A stretch of 64,000 nucleotides of DNA from Massilia sp. 9096 (GTDB lineage Bacteria; Pseudomonadota; Gammaproteobacteria; Burkholderiales; Burkholderiaceae_D). How positions within the stretch are numbered: position 1 is the stretch's first letter; each line of letters starts with the position of its first letter. The DNA lies in contig NZ_JQNN01000001.1 in assembly GCF_000745265.1 (NCBI RefSeq), forward strand, positions 4,960,001 to 5,024,000, given 5' to 3'. Shown piece by piece: positions 47,373 through 57,611 of this stretch. Below the pieces are notes generated by a model that saw only the letters and a list, made by a program, of their open reading frames with translations, did no database searches and was not told the DNA's origin. Position numbers and translations under genes: made by a program.

Positions 47373-48389
47373 ATGATCAAACAGAACGTTGTGCAAAAAA
47401 TCCCCGAAGACGATGGCTTCGACCAGCCCAGTTACCGAAGCGGGGCGGCGGCGCGCCTGGCCGGGCTGTCGGCGGAAACCCTGCGCGTGTGGGAACGGCG
47501 CTACGATCTGTCGGATACCAAGCGTTCGGCCCACGGCCAGCGCCTGTATTCCGCGCAGCAGGTGCAGCGCCTGAGCCTGCTCAAGCAACTGGTCGACCAG
47601 GGTCACCCGATCGGCCAGCTGGCGCGCCTGTCGATCGAACGCCTGCGCGAGCTGGCCGGCAGCGTCGACAGCGGCCAGGACGGGGAGGGCGCGCCGGCGC
47701 GGCCGATCGGCGTGGTGGTGATCGGCGTCAGCCTGGCGCGGCGCATCGCCGCCAGCGGCCCCGAGGTCTGCCCGCTCGAGGTCCAGGCCAGCTGTGCGCG
47801 CCTGGAGCAGGCCGGCGAGCTGCCGGCGCTGGCGGGGACCGAAATCTTGCTGGTCGAACTGTCGGAACTGGATGAAAGCGCGGTGCCGCGCATCGTGGGC
47901 GCGCGCGCGGCGGTGCATGCGGCGGCGGTGGTGGTGCTGTACCGTTTCGCGCCGAGCGCCACCATCCGCGCGCTGCGCGCCCAGGGCTGGCTGGTCGCGC
48001 GCGTGCCGGCCGAGATGGGCGAGCTGGCGCCGCTGTGCCGCTCGGCGCTGGCCGGGCAGCGCCTGCCGACGTCGCGTCCGGCCGCCAATTCGGTCGCCAA
48101 GCCGGCGCCGCGCCGCTTCGACGAGGAAGCGCTGGCCAACATCAGCGCGGCCGGCAGCAGCCTTACCTGCGAATGCCCGCGCCATCTGTCGGAGCTGCTG
48201 CTGATGGTCGGCAGTTTTGAAACCTACAGCGCCCAGTGCGCCTCGCGCAATCCGGAAGACGCGCGCCTGCACCATGCGCTGGAGCTGGCCGCCGGGCGCG
48301 CGCGCGTGATCCTGGAATCGGCCATGGAGCAGCTGGCGCGCACCGACAACCTGCCGCTGCCGCCGAATCTTTCCCGATCGCTCGCGTAA
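47373..48389 (+). CDS. MerR-family transcriptional regulator with B12-binding-like C-terminus
   Basis: The N-terminal MerR winged helix (residues about 20-90: YRSGAAARLAGLSAETLRVW then ERRYDLSDTKRS) is followed by a Rossmann-like domain. That domain resembles the cobalamin-binding region of CarH/LitR regulators (GVVVIGVSLARRIAA, TEILLVELSELDESAV) but shows no clear B12-ligand His motif. The 338-residue product probably binds DNA as a dimer. The effector is unknown. A hairpin terminator follows. Confidence 0.85.
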   Translation: MIKQNVVQKIPEDDGFDQPSYRSGAAARLAGLSAETLRVWERRYDLSDTKRSAHGQRLYSAQQVQRLSLLKQLVDQGHPIGQLARLSIERLRELAGSVDSGQDGEGAPARPIGVVVIGVSLARRIAASGPEVCPLEVQASCARLEQAGELPALAGTEILLVELSELDESAVPRIVGARAAVHAAAVVVLYRFAPSATIRALRAQGWLVARVPAEMGELAPLCRSALAGQRLPTSRPAANSVAKPAPRRFDEEALANISAAGSSLTCECPRHLSELLLMVGSFETYSAQCASRNPEDARLHHALELAAGRARVILESAMEQLARTDNLPLPPNLSRSLA

Positions 48390-48416
48390 GTCGGGGGCCA
48401 GGCGCCGTGAAAAGAA

Positions 48417-48438
48417 AACGCCACCCGCGGGTGGCGTT
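48417..48438. terminator. Bidirectional terminator between the MerR and host-attachment genes
   Basis: AACGCCACCC (48417-48426) and GGGTGGCGTT (48429-48438) form a perfect 10-bp stem. The left flank is AAAAGAAAA, so the minus strand has a T-run. The same stem sequence recurs at 52323. Confidence 0.8.
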
Positions 48439-48467
48439 GTTCATGATGCCGCCGAGCGCGAACGCGA

Positions 48468-48974
48468 TCAGCTCTGCTTGTGCAGCTGGGCGCGCAGCTG
48501 CTCGCGCAATTCCTGCGCGCTCGAGTGCGTATAGTCCTTGTTGACCTCGAGCTTGATCAGCGGTTTGATCTGCGCATCGAGCAGCGCGCGCAGTTCGCCC
48601 AGGAAGTGCGGCGAGGCGGAGATGACCAGCTGCTGGTAGCGGCCGTCGCGGTGCGCCTCGAGCAGGTATTTCGCGATGTCGCGCGCGAACTTTTCGGTTT
48701 CGTGCTGTTCGGGCGTCTGCGCCGGCTGGTACTGCTTGTTGGGCGCGCCGACCTGGCCGTTGTGGGCATGACCCACGCCCTGGGTGCCGCCGATGTTGTG
48801 GCTGCTGCTGCCGGCCGATGTCGGACCGAGCCGGTCGGTTTCGAGGTCGCTGTCGCGCATGCGCGCGGCGTCGTTGACCATGTCTTGGATTTCTTCCAGC
48901 GGTTCGGACGGATCCGACTCCGAGAAGAAGCGCGCGCGGCCCGCATTGGCCGAGATGATCCAGGTTGTTTGCAT
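48468..48974 (-). CDS. Host-attachment family (baeRF-like) protein
   Basis: This 168-residue protein starts MQTTWIISANAGRARFFSE and has GRYQQLVISASPHFLGELRALL, the hallmarks of the host-attachment family named after an Agrobacterium protein. That family is now placed near archaeo-eukaryotic release-factor domains. A Gly/Ser/His-rich middle linker is unremarkable. The AGGGGG site supports the start. The true function is uncertain. Confidence 0.85.
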   Translation of the reverse strand: MQTTWIISANAGRARFFSESDPSEPLEEIQDMVNDAARMRDSDLETDRLGPTSAGSSSHNIGGTQGVGHAHNGQVGAPNKQYQPAQTPEQHETEKFARDIAKYLLEAHRDGRYQQLVISASPHFLGELRALLDAQIKPLIKLEVNKDYTHSSAQELREQLRAQLHKQS

Positions 48975-49182
48975 GCTACCCCCTGTCTGAAGATGAATGG
49001 TGGAGGTCGTCCGGACCACGACGGCGTCATGCGGCCATGGACCGGCGACCGGGCACCGGCATGCGCATCGCGATGGCATGCCGGCCTGGCTGTGATCCAG
49101 TATAGCCCGTGTACCCGATCCTCGGCGCACCGGCGCCGCCGGCCGTGCGCGACCCGATTCGATACGGAAACAATCGACCGGA

Positions 49183-50702
<1,520 letters not shown>

Positions 50703-50706
<4 letters not shown>

Positions 50707-51634
50707 TTGTAGGTGTCGGGATAGTCGTGGTACTTGCCGATCTCGACCTCGTCGAGCACCGCCAGCGCATCGGTGGCGAGCACCGCGCCCGAGCAGTACA
50801 GCGAGATCAGGTAGGACGAGATCGCATGGTGGTTGATGCCCATGAAGCGCACCGACAGGCCCGGACCCTGCTCGCCCGGCAGGCCTGGCTGGAACAGGCC
50901 GACCACGCCCCGGCGCCGCTCGCCCACGCGCAGCAGCAGGATCTTGCTCTTGCCGTCGGCGACCGGCACCTTGTTCGACGGGATCAGCGGGATGCCGCGC
51001 CAGGTGATGAACTGCGAGCCGAACAGGCTGACGGTCGGCGGCGGGGTGCCGCGCCGGGTCGCCTCGCGCCCGAACGCCGCGATCGCCAGCGGGTGCGCCA
51101 GGAAAACGCCGGTTCCTTCCATACGCGGGTCAATAGTTCGTCCATGTCGTCCGGGGTCGGCGCGCCGGTCAAGGGGACGATGCGCTGGCTGTCGTCGACC
51201 TGGGACAGCAGGCCGTAGTCGGGATTGTTGATCAGTTCGCTTTCCTGGTTTTCCTTGATCGTCTCGATCGTCAGGCGCAGCTGTTCCTTGACCTGGTCGT
51301 GCGGGCTGCTGTACAGGTCCGACACGCGGGTGTGCACGTCGAGGATCGTCGAGACGGCATTGAGCACGTATTCGCGCGGCTGGGGATCGTAGTCGACGTA
51401 GGTGCGCGGCAGCTGGTTCTCGACCTGGCGCGCGCTGCAGGTGACGCGGATGGCTTCGGGATTGCGCACCTTGTTGAGCCGGTAGACGCCGGCCTCGACC
51501 GGCATCCACTGCAGCAGATGGGTCAGCCAGCGCGGGCTGATGGTCTCGAGCTGCGGCGTCGACTTGGTGGAATTGGCCAACTGCCTTGCCGCGTGGTCGC
51601 CAAGGGTTGAGATCTCTTCGACTGGTGCCAGCAT
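50703..51634 (-). pseudogene. srpI: Family 2A encapsulin shell protein (SrpI type), frameshifted
   Basis: The gene starts at ATG 51634 with a GGAGG site and encodes family 2A shell sequence (VRNPEAIRVTCSARQVENQLPRT... and VWKEPAF) for 177 residues. It then shifts frame at the T-run TTTT (51103-51106 on the plus strand). The rest (FLAHPLAIAAFGREATRRG to HDYPDTYK) continues one frame over to the TGA at 50703. Inserting one T restores AFFLAHP, the expected family sequence, and a 310-residue product. A real mutation, a sequencing error or ribosomal slippage are all possible. Unshifted translation ends at 50984. Confidence 0.9.
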
Positions 51635-51945
51635 CGTGCCTCCGTGGGATGGGAAAGGATGGACAGTGGGATTGCTTTCTATTGAGAAAGCGCAGGCCCA
51701 GTGTCGGGGAATGTCCTGTCCCGATCAACGGCTAGTCGAGTTTGACTTGATCTGGTGCAAACGTACTCGAGTATTGTGTCCAGGCCGCGTCAATCCGTGT
51801 CCAGGCGCGGCGCTCATGGCGAAGCGTATTCCGAAACCGGTCAGTACCCGGTCGAGCGCGAACCCTCAAGACAAAAGGCATGACTGGGCCGATGCGGCCG
51901 GAACCGAAGCATCGGCACGAAGGATTTCACGCCTTGCCTGCCGGC
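51635..51945. promoter_or_regulatory. 311-nt spacer upstream of the encapsulin operon
   Basis: No gene is seen. The encapsulin promoter must lie here. A loose dyad (CGAGTTTG with CAAACGTACTCG) around 51737-51771 may be an operator. At 51889-51915, CCGATGC/GCATCGG forms a hairpin after the yjdM stop on the minus strand, followed by TTTT. Confidence 0.35.
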
Positions 51946-52290
51946 TCAGCTTTTGCGCACGAACTCCGACTTCAGGCTCATCGCGCCGAAACCGTCGATC
52001 TTGCAATCGATATCGTGATCGCCGTCGACCAGGCGGATATTCTTGACCTTGGTACCCTGCTTGACGATACCGCCGCCACCTTTCAGCTTCAGATCCTTGA
52101 TGACCGTGACGGTGTCGCCATCCTGCAGCAGGTTGCCGGCCGCGTCGCGCCATACACGAACCACTTCGTCCGCCGCCGTGTCGGCCTTGACAGGCCATTC
52201 ATGCGCGCATTCCGGACAGACGTAGTTACCAGTTCCGTCTTCATAGGTCAGTTCTGAGCCGCAAGCGGGGCAGGGCGAGATGGTTGGCAT
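51946..52290 (-). CDS. yjdM: Zinc-ribbon protein YjdM (PhnA family)
   Basis: This 114-residue protein has an N-terminal zinc ribbon ([26 protein letters not shown], two CxxC pairs). The conserved alpha/beta PhnA domain includes [26 protein letters not shown]. Despite the phnA name the role is not phosphonoacetate hydrolysis and remains unclear. It lies between the encapsulin locus and tRNA-Phe. Confidence 0.93.
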   Translation of the reverse strand: MPTISPCPACGSELTYEDGTGNYVCPECAHEWPVKADTAADEVVRVWRDAAGNLLQDGDTVTVIKDLKLKGGGGIVKQGTKVKNIRLVDGDHDIDCKIDGFGAMSLKSEFVRKS

Positions 52291-52322
52291 GGCAGTATCC
52301 GGGTGGTAAGGGAGAGGCAAAC

Positions 52323-52351
52323 AAAAACGCCACCCGAAGGTGGCGTTTTTT
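52323..52351. terminator. Intrinsic terminator after tRNA-Phe
   Basis: AAAAACGCCACC (52323-52334) pairs with GGTGGCGTTTTT (52339-52350) around a CGAA loop. T-runs exist on both strands. It lies 10 nt past the 3' end of tRNA-Phe on the minus strand. Confidence 0.9.
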
Positions 52352-52360
52352 GCTGAGTCT

Positions 52361-52436
52361 TGGTGGCCCGGGGCGGAATCGAACCACCGACACAAGGATT
52401 TTCAATCCTCTGCTCTACCAACTGAGCTACCAGGCC
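52361..52436 (-). tRNA. tRNA-Phe (GAA anticodon)
   Basis: The minus strand folds as a 76-nt tRNA: acceptor GGCCTGG/CCGGGCC with one G-U pair, D arm GCTCAGTTGGTAGAGC, anticodon loop TTGAAAATC (anticodon GAA), T arm with GGTTCGATTCC, and an encoded CCA end. It is a single tRNA with its own terminator. Confidence 0.97.
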
Positions 52437-52522
52437 AAGGCGGCGAATTATAGCACGACGTTACGCAAAATCCATAATGCCGTGCCAGTGGGCCGCCTGG
52501 ACAACCGACCCGGCGGCCTGGA

Positions 52523-54010
52523 TTACCAGCCGATGTCCTTCATGACCGGCAGGGTCAGGTCGTACGGCGGCGTCAGGGTCGTGGTCAGGTCCGGGTTGAT
52601 GTTCGGTTCCATCAGCAGGTTCGGCGAGGCCGAGACGTCCCAGTGCGAGACCGACGAACCCGGCGCCAGCGTGGCCGGGGTGTACAGCAGCGGACGGCCC
52701 TTGGCGTCGGCGCCGGCCATGCGCACCGGGTCGACCGTCAGCGAGACCGTCACCGAGCCCGGCTTGCTGCGGCTGCCGTACGGGATGGCGGCGGTAACCG
52801 CAGCCCTGAGCGCGTCGCCGTCGGCCTGGCTGATGCCCACGGCCGGGATGGTGACGGTGGCGTCGGTGCCGCCCGGCGGCTGGATGCCGGTGGTGTTATT
52901 TGCCAGCAGCACGGCGACGGCGCCGGCGTTCTGTGCGTTCTTGACCTTGAGCGCGAAGTTGCAGGCGCCGCGGCTGATGATCGCCACCTTGCCCTTGACG
53001 GCTGCGCTATTGGCGGCGTTGAACGGGTCGCAGCCCGGACCGGCTTCGCCAGTCTGCGGCGCCACCACGGCCAGCGCGCCGAGCACGCCGCTGCTCGGCG
53101 GCAGCGGGCCGAAGCTGGCGGTGGCGTAGTCGACGTTGCGGTTGCCGCCCGGCGCCGGCGAAGCCGCCTGCACGATCGGGATGTGGCTCAGCATGGTGGC
53201 GCCGGCGACCGCGTTGGCGCCGGTCCAGGCCAGCTGCAGGTTGTTGACGGCCGACGCCTTGCGCTCCGCCGAGGTCATGTTCAGCCAGCTCTTGTTGGCG
53301 GTGTTGTCGAACATGAACTGTTCCCACACGCTCGGCAGGCCGCCGGTCGCGACATAGGCGGTGCCGGCCGAGTTGATGCGGTAGCCGTTCGAGGTGTTCA
53401 CGCTCACCACGGCGAAGCCCAGGCCGTGGCCCAGCTCGTGCAGCAGGGTCTCGACGAAGTTGATGTCGTTGCCGGCCTTGCCGTCCAGGCCCAGGTAGAA
53501 GTGGGTATTGTCCAGGCAGCCCGCATTGCCGAGGTTCGAATTGAACTGGGTCTTGATGTCGACGTTGTCGTAGCCGGTGGTGTCGGGCTGGCCGGCGGAG
53601 AGGTTGGTGCCCGCAATCTTGTTGGCCAGCGCCTGGGGATACCAGGTGCCCGGCTTACCGCCCGGGAAGTCGTGCCAGATGTTCCATGCGCTGGCGCTGC
53701 CCAGGGTCGCCTGGGTGGCGGTGCAGCTCAGGGCTTCCCAGCCGGCGTTGACGGTGATCGTCACGTCGCTCTGGATGTTCTTTTCCCAGATGCTGGCGAC
53801 GTATTTGTAGACGTTCATGCGCTGCTGGCCGAGCGTGGTGCCCATGTTGCCGCCGACCGGTGCGACCGGGGTCGGGTCGTTGAAGCCCAGGCCGGCCGGG
53901 TCGCGGCTGGTGATGTTGATGGTGGCGGCTTGCGCGCCCAGGCAGGTCAGGGCGCAGGCGGCGGCGATCAGCGAACGGGCCGCTTGGCGCGATACGAATT
54001 GGGTACGCAT
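52523..54010 (-). CDS. Exported zinc metalloprotease with PA domain
   Basis: A signal peptide (about 28 residues) precedes a metzincin-like domain with H191-E-L-G-H195-G-L-G-F (HELGHGLGF). A protease-associated (PA) domain is inserted at about 330-430 (GKVAIISRGACNFALKVKNAQNAGAVAVLLAN). The C-terminus ends LPVMKDIGW, typical of PA-containing peptidases of this kind. It is the last gene of an operon with a PEP-CTERM protein, 3 nt after the preceding stop; its GGAG site overlaps that stop. It has no sorting signal of its own. Confidence 0.88.
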   Translation of the reverse strand: MRTQFVSRQAARSLIAAACALTCLGAQAATINITSRDPAGLGFNDPTPVAPVGGNMGTTLGQQRMNVYKYVASIWEKNIQSDVTITVNAGWEALSCTATQATLGSASAWNIWHDFPGGKPGTWYPQALANKIAGTNLSAGQPDTTGYDNVDIKTQFNSNLGNAGCLDNTHFYLGLDGKAGNDINFVETLLHELGHGLGFAVVSVNTSNGYRINSAGTAYVATGGLPSVWEQFMFDNTANKSWLNMTSAERKASAVNNLQLAWTGANAVAGATMLSHIPIVQAASPAPGGNRNVDYATASFGPLPPSSGVLGALAVVAPQTGEAGPGCDPFNAANSAAVKGKVAIISRGACNFALKVKNAQNAGAVAVLLANNTTGIQPPGGTDATVTIPAVGISQADGDALRAAVTAAIPYGSRSKPGSVTVSLTVDPVRMAGADAKGRPLLYTPATLAPGSSVSHWDVSASPNLLMEPNINPDLTTTLTPPYDLTLPVMKDIGW

Positions 54011-54013
54011 GAA

Positions 54014-54436
54014 TTACTCCGTGACGGTGTTGGTGGCGCGGGCGTTGGCCTTGGCTTCGGCTTCGGTGGCGCCGTGGCCGATGACGATCCTGCCGTCCGG
54101 GGCGCGGACCGCGACTTCGGCCGATGCATTGACCATCTCGTCGGTCAGGCGCACGCCGCGCGCACCGCTGGCGTGGAATTTCTGCTGCACCTGGGGCGTC
54201 GCCACGCGCATCAGCGACTTGGCTTTCAGCGCATGCATGGCGGCCTGCTCTTCGGCGGTCGAAGCGCGCAGCTTGCCGGTGGTGGCGTCACGGGTCACGG
54301 TGGCCGAGTCGGCCGTCTGCACGGCGGCCTGGTCGGCTTGTTCGGTTTGCTGGGCGGCGGCCGGCAGCGCGGCGGCGCACAGCGCCAGGCCGGCGCAGGC
54401 GACGAGCGCGCGCGCGAGGGATTGGGTACGGGTCAT
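54014..54436 (-). CDS. Post-PEP-CTERM-1 domain exported protein
   Basis: A signal peptide (LALCAAALPAAAQ) leads to VTRDATTGKLRASTAEEQAA. This matches the post-PEP-CTERM-1 domain that often follows PEP-CTERM genes. It has 140 residues, a GGAG site, and sits between the PEP-CTERM gene (23-nt gap) and the protease (3-nt gap). The function is unknown. Confidence 0.82.
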   Translation of the reverse strand: MTRTQSLARALVACAGLALCAAALPAAAQQTEQADQAAVQTADSATVTRDATTGKLRASTAEEQAAMHALKAKSLMRVATPQVQQKFHASGARGVRLTDEMVNASAEVAVRAPDGRIVIGHGATEAEAKANARATNTVTE

Positions 54437-54459
54437 GAATGTCTCCGGGAATCGATGGA

Positions 54460-55092
54460 TCAGCCTTGCTTGCGGCGGCGGATGGCGCCCAGGCCGAGCA
54501 GGCCGCCGGCGACCAGCGCGATGCTGGCCGGTTCAGGCACGTTCACGCTCAGGGTGTCGAGGCCGATGACGTTGGCGCTGTCGGCGGCGCCGACGTAGGC
54601 GATCGCGAAACGCGCGCGGCCGCCGGCGCCCAGGCCGTTGATGGTGTAGGTGTATTCGCTCCAGCCGTCGGTGCCGAGAGTGATCGGGGCGCTCATGATG
54701 AAGTCGCTGATGGCGCTGCCGCCGGTGCTGTAGCCGAACGCGACCTGGTCGGTGTAGCCCTGGTCGGAACCGGAGCGCATCCAGAAGGTCACCTTGTCGT
54801 CGTTGACGGCATAGAAGTCCGGCGTGATCAGGTAATTGGCGAGCGTGCCGCCGGGCGCTGCGTTGTTGTAGTTGGCCGAGATGTAGGAGTTGGCTGCGCC
54901 GGATTGCGAAGTCAAGATAGTCTGGTCGCCCTGGTACCAGCCCACGGTTGTACCTACAGGCGTGCTGGCATTGGCCATGCCCCAGCCTTTGCTCAGCTTG
55001 GTGATGTCATCGAAGCCTTCTTTGATCGCGACATCGGCCTGTGCCGACATGGCCACGCCCACCAGGGCCATCGCTGCTAACGCTTTCTTCAT
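54460..55092 (-). CDS. PEP-CTERM sorting-domain protein
   Basis: This 210-residue exported protein has a signal peptide (MKKALAAMALVGVAMSAQA) and a choice-of-anchor-J-like beta-sandwich body. The PEP-CTERM tail is VPEPAS (185-190), a hydrophobic span and RRRKQG, the signal for exosortase EpsH processing. The gene may instead start at the ATG 3 nt upstream (55095). It is first in a three-gene operon. The exosortase itself is not in the window. Confidence 0.93.
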   Translation of the reverse strand: MKKALAAMALVGVAMSAQADVAIKEGFDDITKLSKGWGMANASTPVGTTVGWYQGDQTILTSQSGAANSYISANYNNAAPGGTLANYLITPDFYAVNDDKVTFWMRSGSDQGYTDQVAFGYSTGGSAISDFIMSAPITLGTDGWSEYTYTINGLGAGGRARFAIAYVGAADSANVIGLDTLSVNVPEPASIALVAGGLLGLGAIRRRKQG

Positions 55093-55205
55093 CATTTTGT
55101 AGTGCGCCTCTTCAGGGTTTGAAAAGCGGACCGTCGATTCGCGCGGTCCGGCATGGCTCGAGCTTGCGGACTCGTAGTCCGTCATCCGGCCAGTCCCATA
55201 CCCAT

Positions 55206-55221
55206 TGCATATACCGTGCCA
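55206..55221 (-). promoter_or_regulatory. Sigma-54 promoter for the PEP-CTERM operon
   Basis: On the minus strand the sequence TGGCACGGTATATGCA matches the RpoN consensus TGGCACG-N4-TTGC, with GG and GC correctly spaced and one base off. Transcription would start near 55195, about 100 nt before the PEP-CTERM start. PEP-CTERM genes controlled by RpoN and PrsK/PrsR-type systems are known in related bacteria. Confidence 0.75.
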
Positions 55222-55509
55222 CGCTTGTAATTACCTGATTTCCATAAGAAAACTGTAAACATCGTAGGAAATATTACAGAGTTGTAAGAATTTCCGACAG
55301 AAACCTATTTTTGGTGCATATTTTGCACATAATTCGAGCGATTTATTACAATTTAATACATTTGATGCGCCGCAATAAAAATCTTTAAGTAACCATAAGT
55401 CGTTAACGTACGAACAATTGTGAATCGATTTTCCCAGTACGGGATGGACCGCAAAGCGCTATCGCATCGTTGTAGAAGAGTGGAAAACTTATCGACAGCA
55501 AAAACGGAA

Positions 55510-55528
55510 ACGCCCCGTGATGGGGCGT
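55510..55528 (-). terminator. Terminator after the thioesterase gene
   Basis: On the minus strand ACGCCCC (55522-55528) pairs with GGGGCGT (55510-55516) around a 5-nt loop. A T-rich stretch (TTCCGTTTTT) follows. Confidence 0.8.
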
Positions 55529-55555
55529 GCGAAGGGATAAAAGCGGGGAAGGAGG

Positions 55556-56041
55556 TCAGCTGCGTCCAGGGTGGCGCGCGGCATGCTGGCGGTCGAGCGC
55601 GAGGCGGGTATCCTTGCGCGCCTTGGCTTCTTCGAAGCGGCGATGCTCGTCCGGGGTCGACGGCTGGATCGGCGGCACCGCGACCGGCTTCTTGTCTTCG
55701 CCCACCGCCACCATCGTGAAAAAGCAGCTGTTCACGTGGCGGACTTCCTTGGTGCGGATGTTCTCGGCCACCACCTTGATGCCGATTTCCATCGACGTGC
55801 GTCCGGTGTAATTCACGGCCGCCAGGAACGTGACCAGCTCGCCGACGTGGATCGCCTGGCGGAACACCACCTGGTCGACGCTCATCGTCACCACGTAATG
55901 GCCGGCATAGCGGCTGGCGCAGGCGTAGGCGACCTGGTCGAGCAGTTTGAGGATGTGGCCGCCATGGACGTTGCCGGAAAAGTTGGCGGTGTCCGGCGTC
56001 ATCAGCACGGTCATGCTGAGCTGGTGGTTGGGCAGGTTCAT
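55556..56041 (-). CDS. Hotdog acyl-CoA thioesterase (YciA-like)
   Basis: This 161-residue protein has an N-terminal strand with MTVLMTPDTANFSGNVHGG, then the active-site helix HILKLLDQVAYACASRY. This is the YciA/ACOT layout with an HGG motif and Asp. It probably hydrolyses acyl-CoAs. It starts 21 nt after the amidohydrolase stop, so the two are likely co-transcribed. Confidence 0.9.
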   Translation of the reverse strand: MNLPNHQLSMTVLMTPDTANFSGNVHGGHILKLLDQVAYACASRYAGHYVVTMSVDQVVFRQAIHVGELVTFLAAVNYTGRTSMEIGIKVVAENIRTKEVRHVNSCFFTMVAVGEDKKPVAVPPIQPSTPDEHRRFEEAKARKDTRLALDRQHAARHPGRS

Positions 56042-56062
56042 TGCATCGACTCCTTGATGTCC

Positions 56063-57574
56063 TTAACGTGTGCCGACCATGCCGCGCACCGAGGCGTTCA
56101 GCCTGGCCGGGTCGTAGCCGACGCCGTCCTTGAACACGATCTCGACGTTCTCGACGTCGTTGATGCGGCGGCTCGGGTCGCCGTTCACGACGACCAGGTC
56201 GGCGTTCTTGCCCGCTTCCACGGTGCCGATTTTATCCAGGCGGCCCAGGTAGCGCGCACCGTTGGCGGTGCCGATCCGGATCGCTTGCAGCGGCGTGAAG
56301 CCGGCTTCGACCAGCAGTTCCAGTTCGCGCTGGTCGCCGAAGCCCGGCAGCACGCCGCCGTTGCCGGTCGGGTCGGGGCCGGCCAGCAGCAGCCCGCCGG
56401 CTTTCACGAAGGCGCTCTCGAACGCCATTTCCTTCTTGAGCGAGGCTTCCAGCTGGGCCGCGCGCGCCGGCGAGGTGGCGGCGGCGACGCGTGCGGCGAG
56501 GTGGCTGCGCAGCGACTCGGCCGACATCATCGCCTGCTGTTTGCGCGACAGCACCGGGCGCGTCGCCACGAACGATTCGAACACCGGCAGCGTCGACGTG
56601 ATCGCCACCTTGCGCTCGACCAGCTCGTGGATCAGCGACTGCACCTGCGGGCTGTCGATGGTCAGCTTGTCCCACGACGCCGCGATCTGCGAGCCCGACG
56701 GGCACACGTCCTTCTTGCGCTCGGCGACGTATTCGGAGTCGGTGAAGATCGGGCCGTGCTCGAGGTTGTCGATGCCCAGGCGCGCCGCGGTGCGGTAGTC
56801 GACGGAACAGAGGTGGCCGGTCAGCTTGGCGCCGTGCTTGTGCGCTTCCTGGATGGCGGCGCCGAGCACGTCCGCCGGGATGTTCATATAGGCCTTGAAC
56901 GAGGTCGCGCCTTCGTGCGACCAGAAGTCGACCGTGCGCCGCACTTCGGCCGCCTCGTCGATCGCCGTCATCTGCGGGAAGGCGCTGCCTTTGCCTTCGA
57001 GGTAGGGGCCGGTGACGTCGATGTGCGGGCCGGGGATGACGCCGTCGTCGATCTTGCGGCGGATGTTCAGGTCGGTGTAGGGCTCGACGCTGCCGGTGGT
57101 GCGCATCGTCGTCACGCCGGCGGCCAGGTACATGCGCGGCGCCGAGAACGCGATCTCGGTGACGAAAAAGCCCGGCGGCGGCAGCTTGTCGTCGTCGTCG
57201 AGGTTCAGCGAGGCCGTGTACATCAGGTGGTTGTGCATGCCGACCAGGCCGGGCATCACGGTGCGTCCCGGCAGGTTCATGACGCGCGCGCCCGCGGGCG
57301 CGGCCTGGCCGTCGTCGAGGATCGCTTCGATGCGCCCGCCGCGCAGCACCACGGTGCGGTTTTCCTGGACCGGCGCGCCGGTGCCGTCGATCACGCGCAC
57401 GCCGGTCAAGGCCACCAGCGGCTGGTCGACGGTAACGAACTTGCGCACTTCGGCCGAAGGCGCGCGCGCAGGCGTGGGCGCGCCCGCCTGCGCGCGCGCG
57501 AGGGCGGCGCTCAGCGCAGCCGCGCTCAGCGCAGCTGCGAGAAGGGTCAGGGTGAGTTGTCGCCGCATTGTCAT
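56063..57574 (-). CDS. Exported amidohydrolase-family protein
   Basis: A signal peptide (LTLTLLAAALSAAALSAALARAQA) is followed by the amidohydrolase fold. The metal motif is HNH (GMHNHLMY), with further ligands in LCSVDYRTA and GPDPTGNGGVLPG, and a terminal beta-sandwich (KNADLVVVNGDPS). The 503-residue start at 57574 has GGAGA. It resembles imidazolonepropionase-like exported hydrolases; the substrate is unknown. The next gene is divergent at 57612. Confidence 0.9.
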   Translation of the reverse strand: MTMRRQLTLTLLAAALSAAALSAALARAQAGAPTPARAPSAEVRKFVTVDQPLVALTGVRVIDGTGAPVQENRTVVLRGGRIEAILDDGQAAPAGARVMNLPGRTVMPGLVGMHNHLMYTASLNLDDDDKLPPPGFFVTEIAFSAPRMYLAAGVTTMRTTGSVEPYTDLNIRRKIDDGVIPGPHIDVTGPYLEGKGSAFPQMTAIDEAAEVRRTVDFWSHEGATSFKAYMNIPADVLGAAIQEAHKHGAKLTGHLCSVDYRTAARLGIDNLEHGPIFTDSEYVAERKKDVCPSGSQIAASWDKLTIDSPQVQSLIHELVERKVAITSTLPVFESFVATRPVLSRKQQAMMSAESLRSHLAARVAAATSPARAAQLEASLKKEMAFESAFVKAGGLLLAGPDPTGNGGVLPGFGDQRELELLVEAGFTPLQAIRIGTANGARYLGRLDKIGTVEAGKNADLVVVNGDPSRRINDVENVEIVFKDGVGYDPARLNASVRGMVGTR

Positions 57575-57611
57575 GGGTCTCCTAAGTTGATGTTGCATGC
57601 TAGCATGACGC

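Larger units (their letters stand above)
55096..55555. promoter_or_regulatory. AT-rich upstream region of the PEP-CTERM operon
   Basis: This 460-nt stretch holds no convincing gene. It contains the sigma-54 promoter at 55206-55221 on the minus strand. Upstream of it are nested inverted repeats CTGTAA/TTACAG (55253-55279) and GGAAAT/ATTTCC (55267-55295), possible enhancer sites. A hairpin terminator for the next minus-strand gene lies at 55510-55528. A plus-strand frame at 55420-55719 is low-quality and rejected. Confidence 0.55.

Noticed and set aside
55420..55719. Plus-strand 99-codon frame
   Set aside because: It has no ribosome site, a skewed composition and overlaps the thioesterase gene and its terminator.
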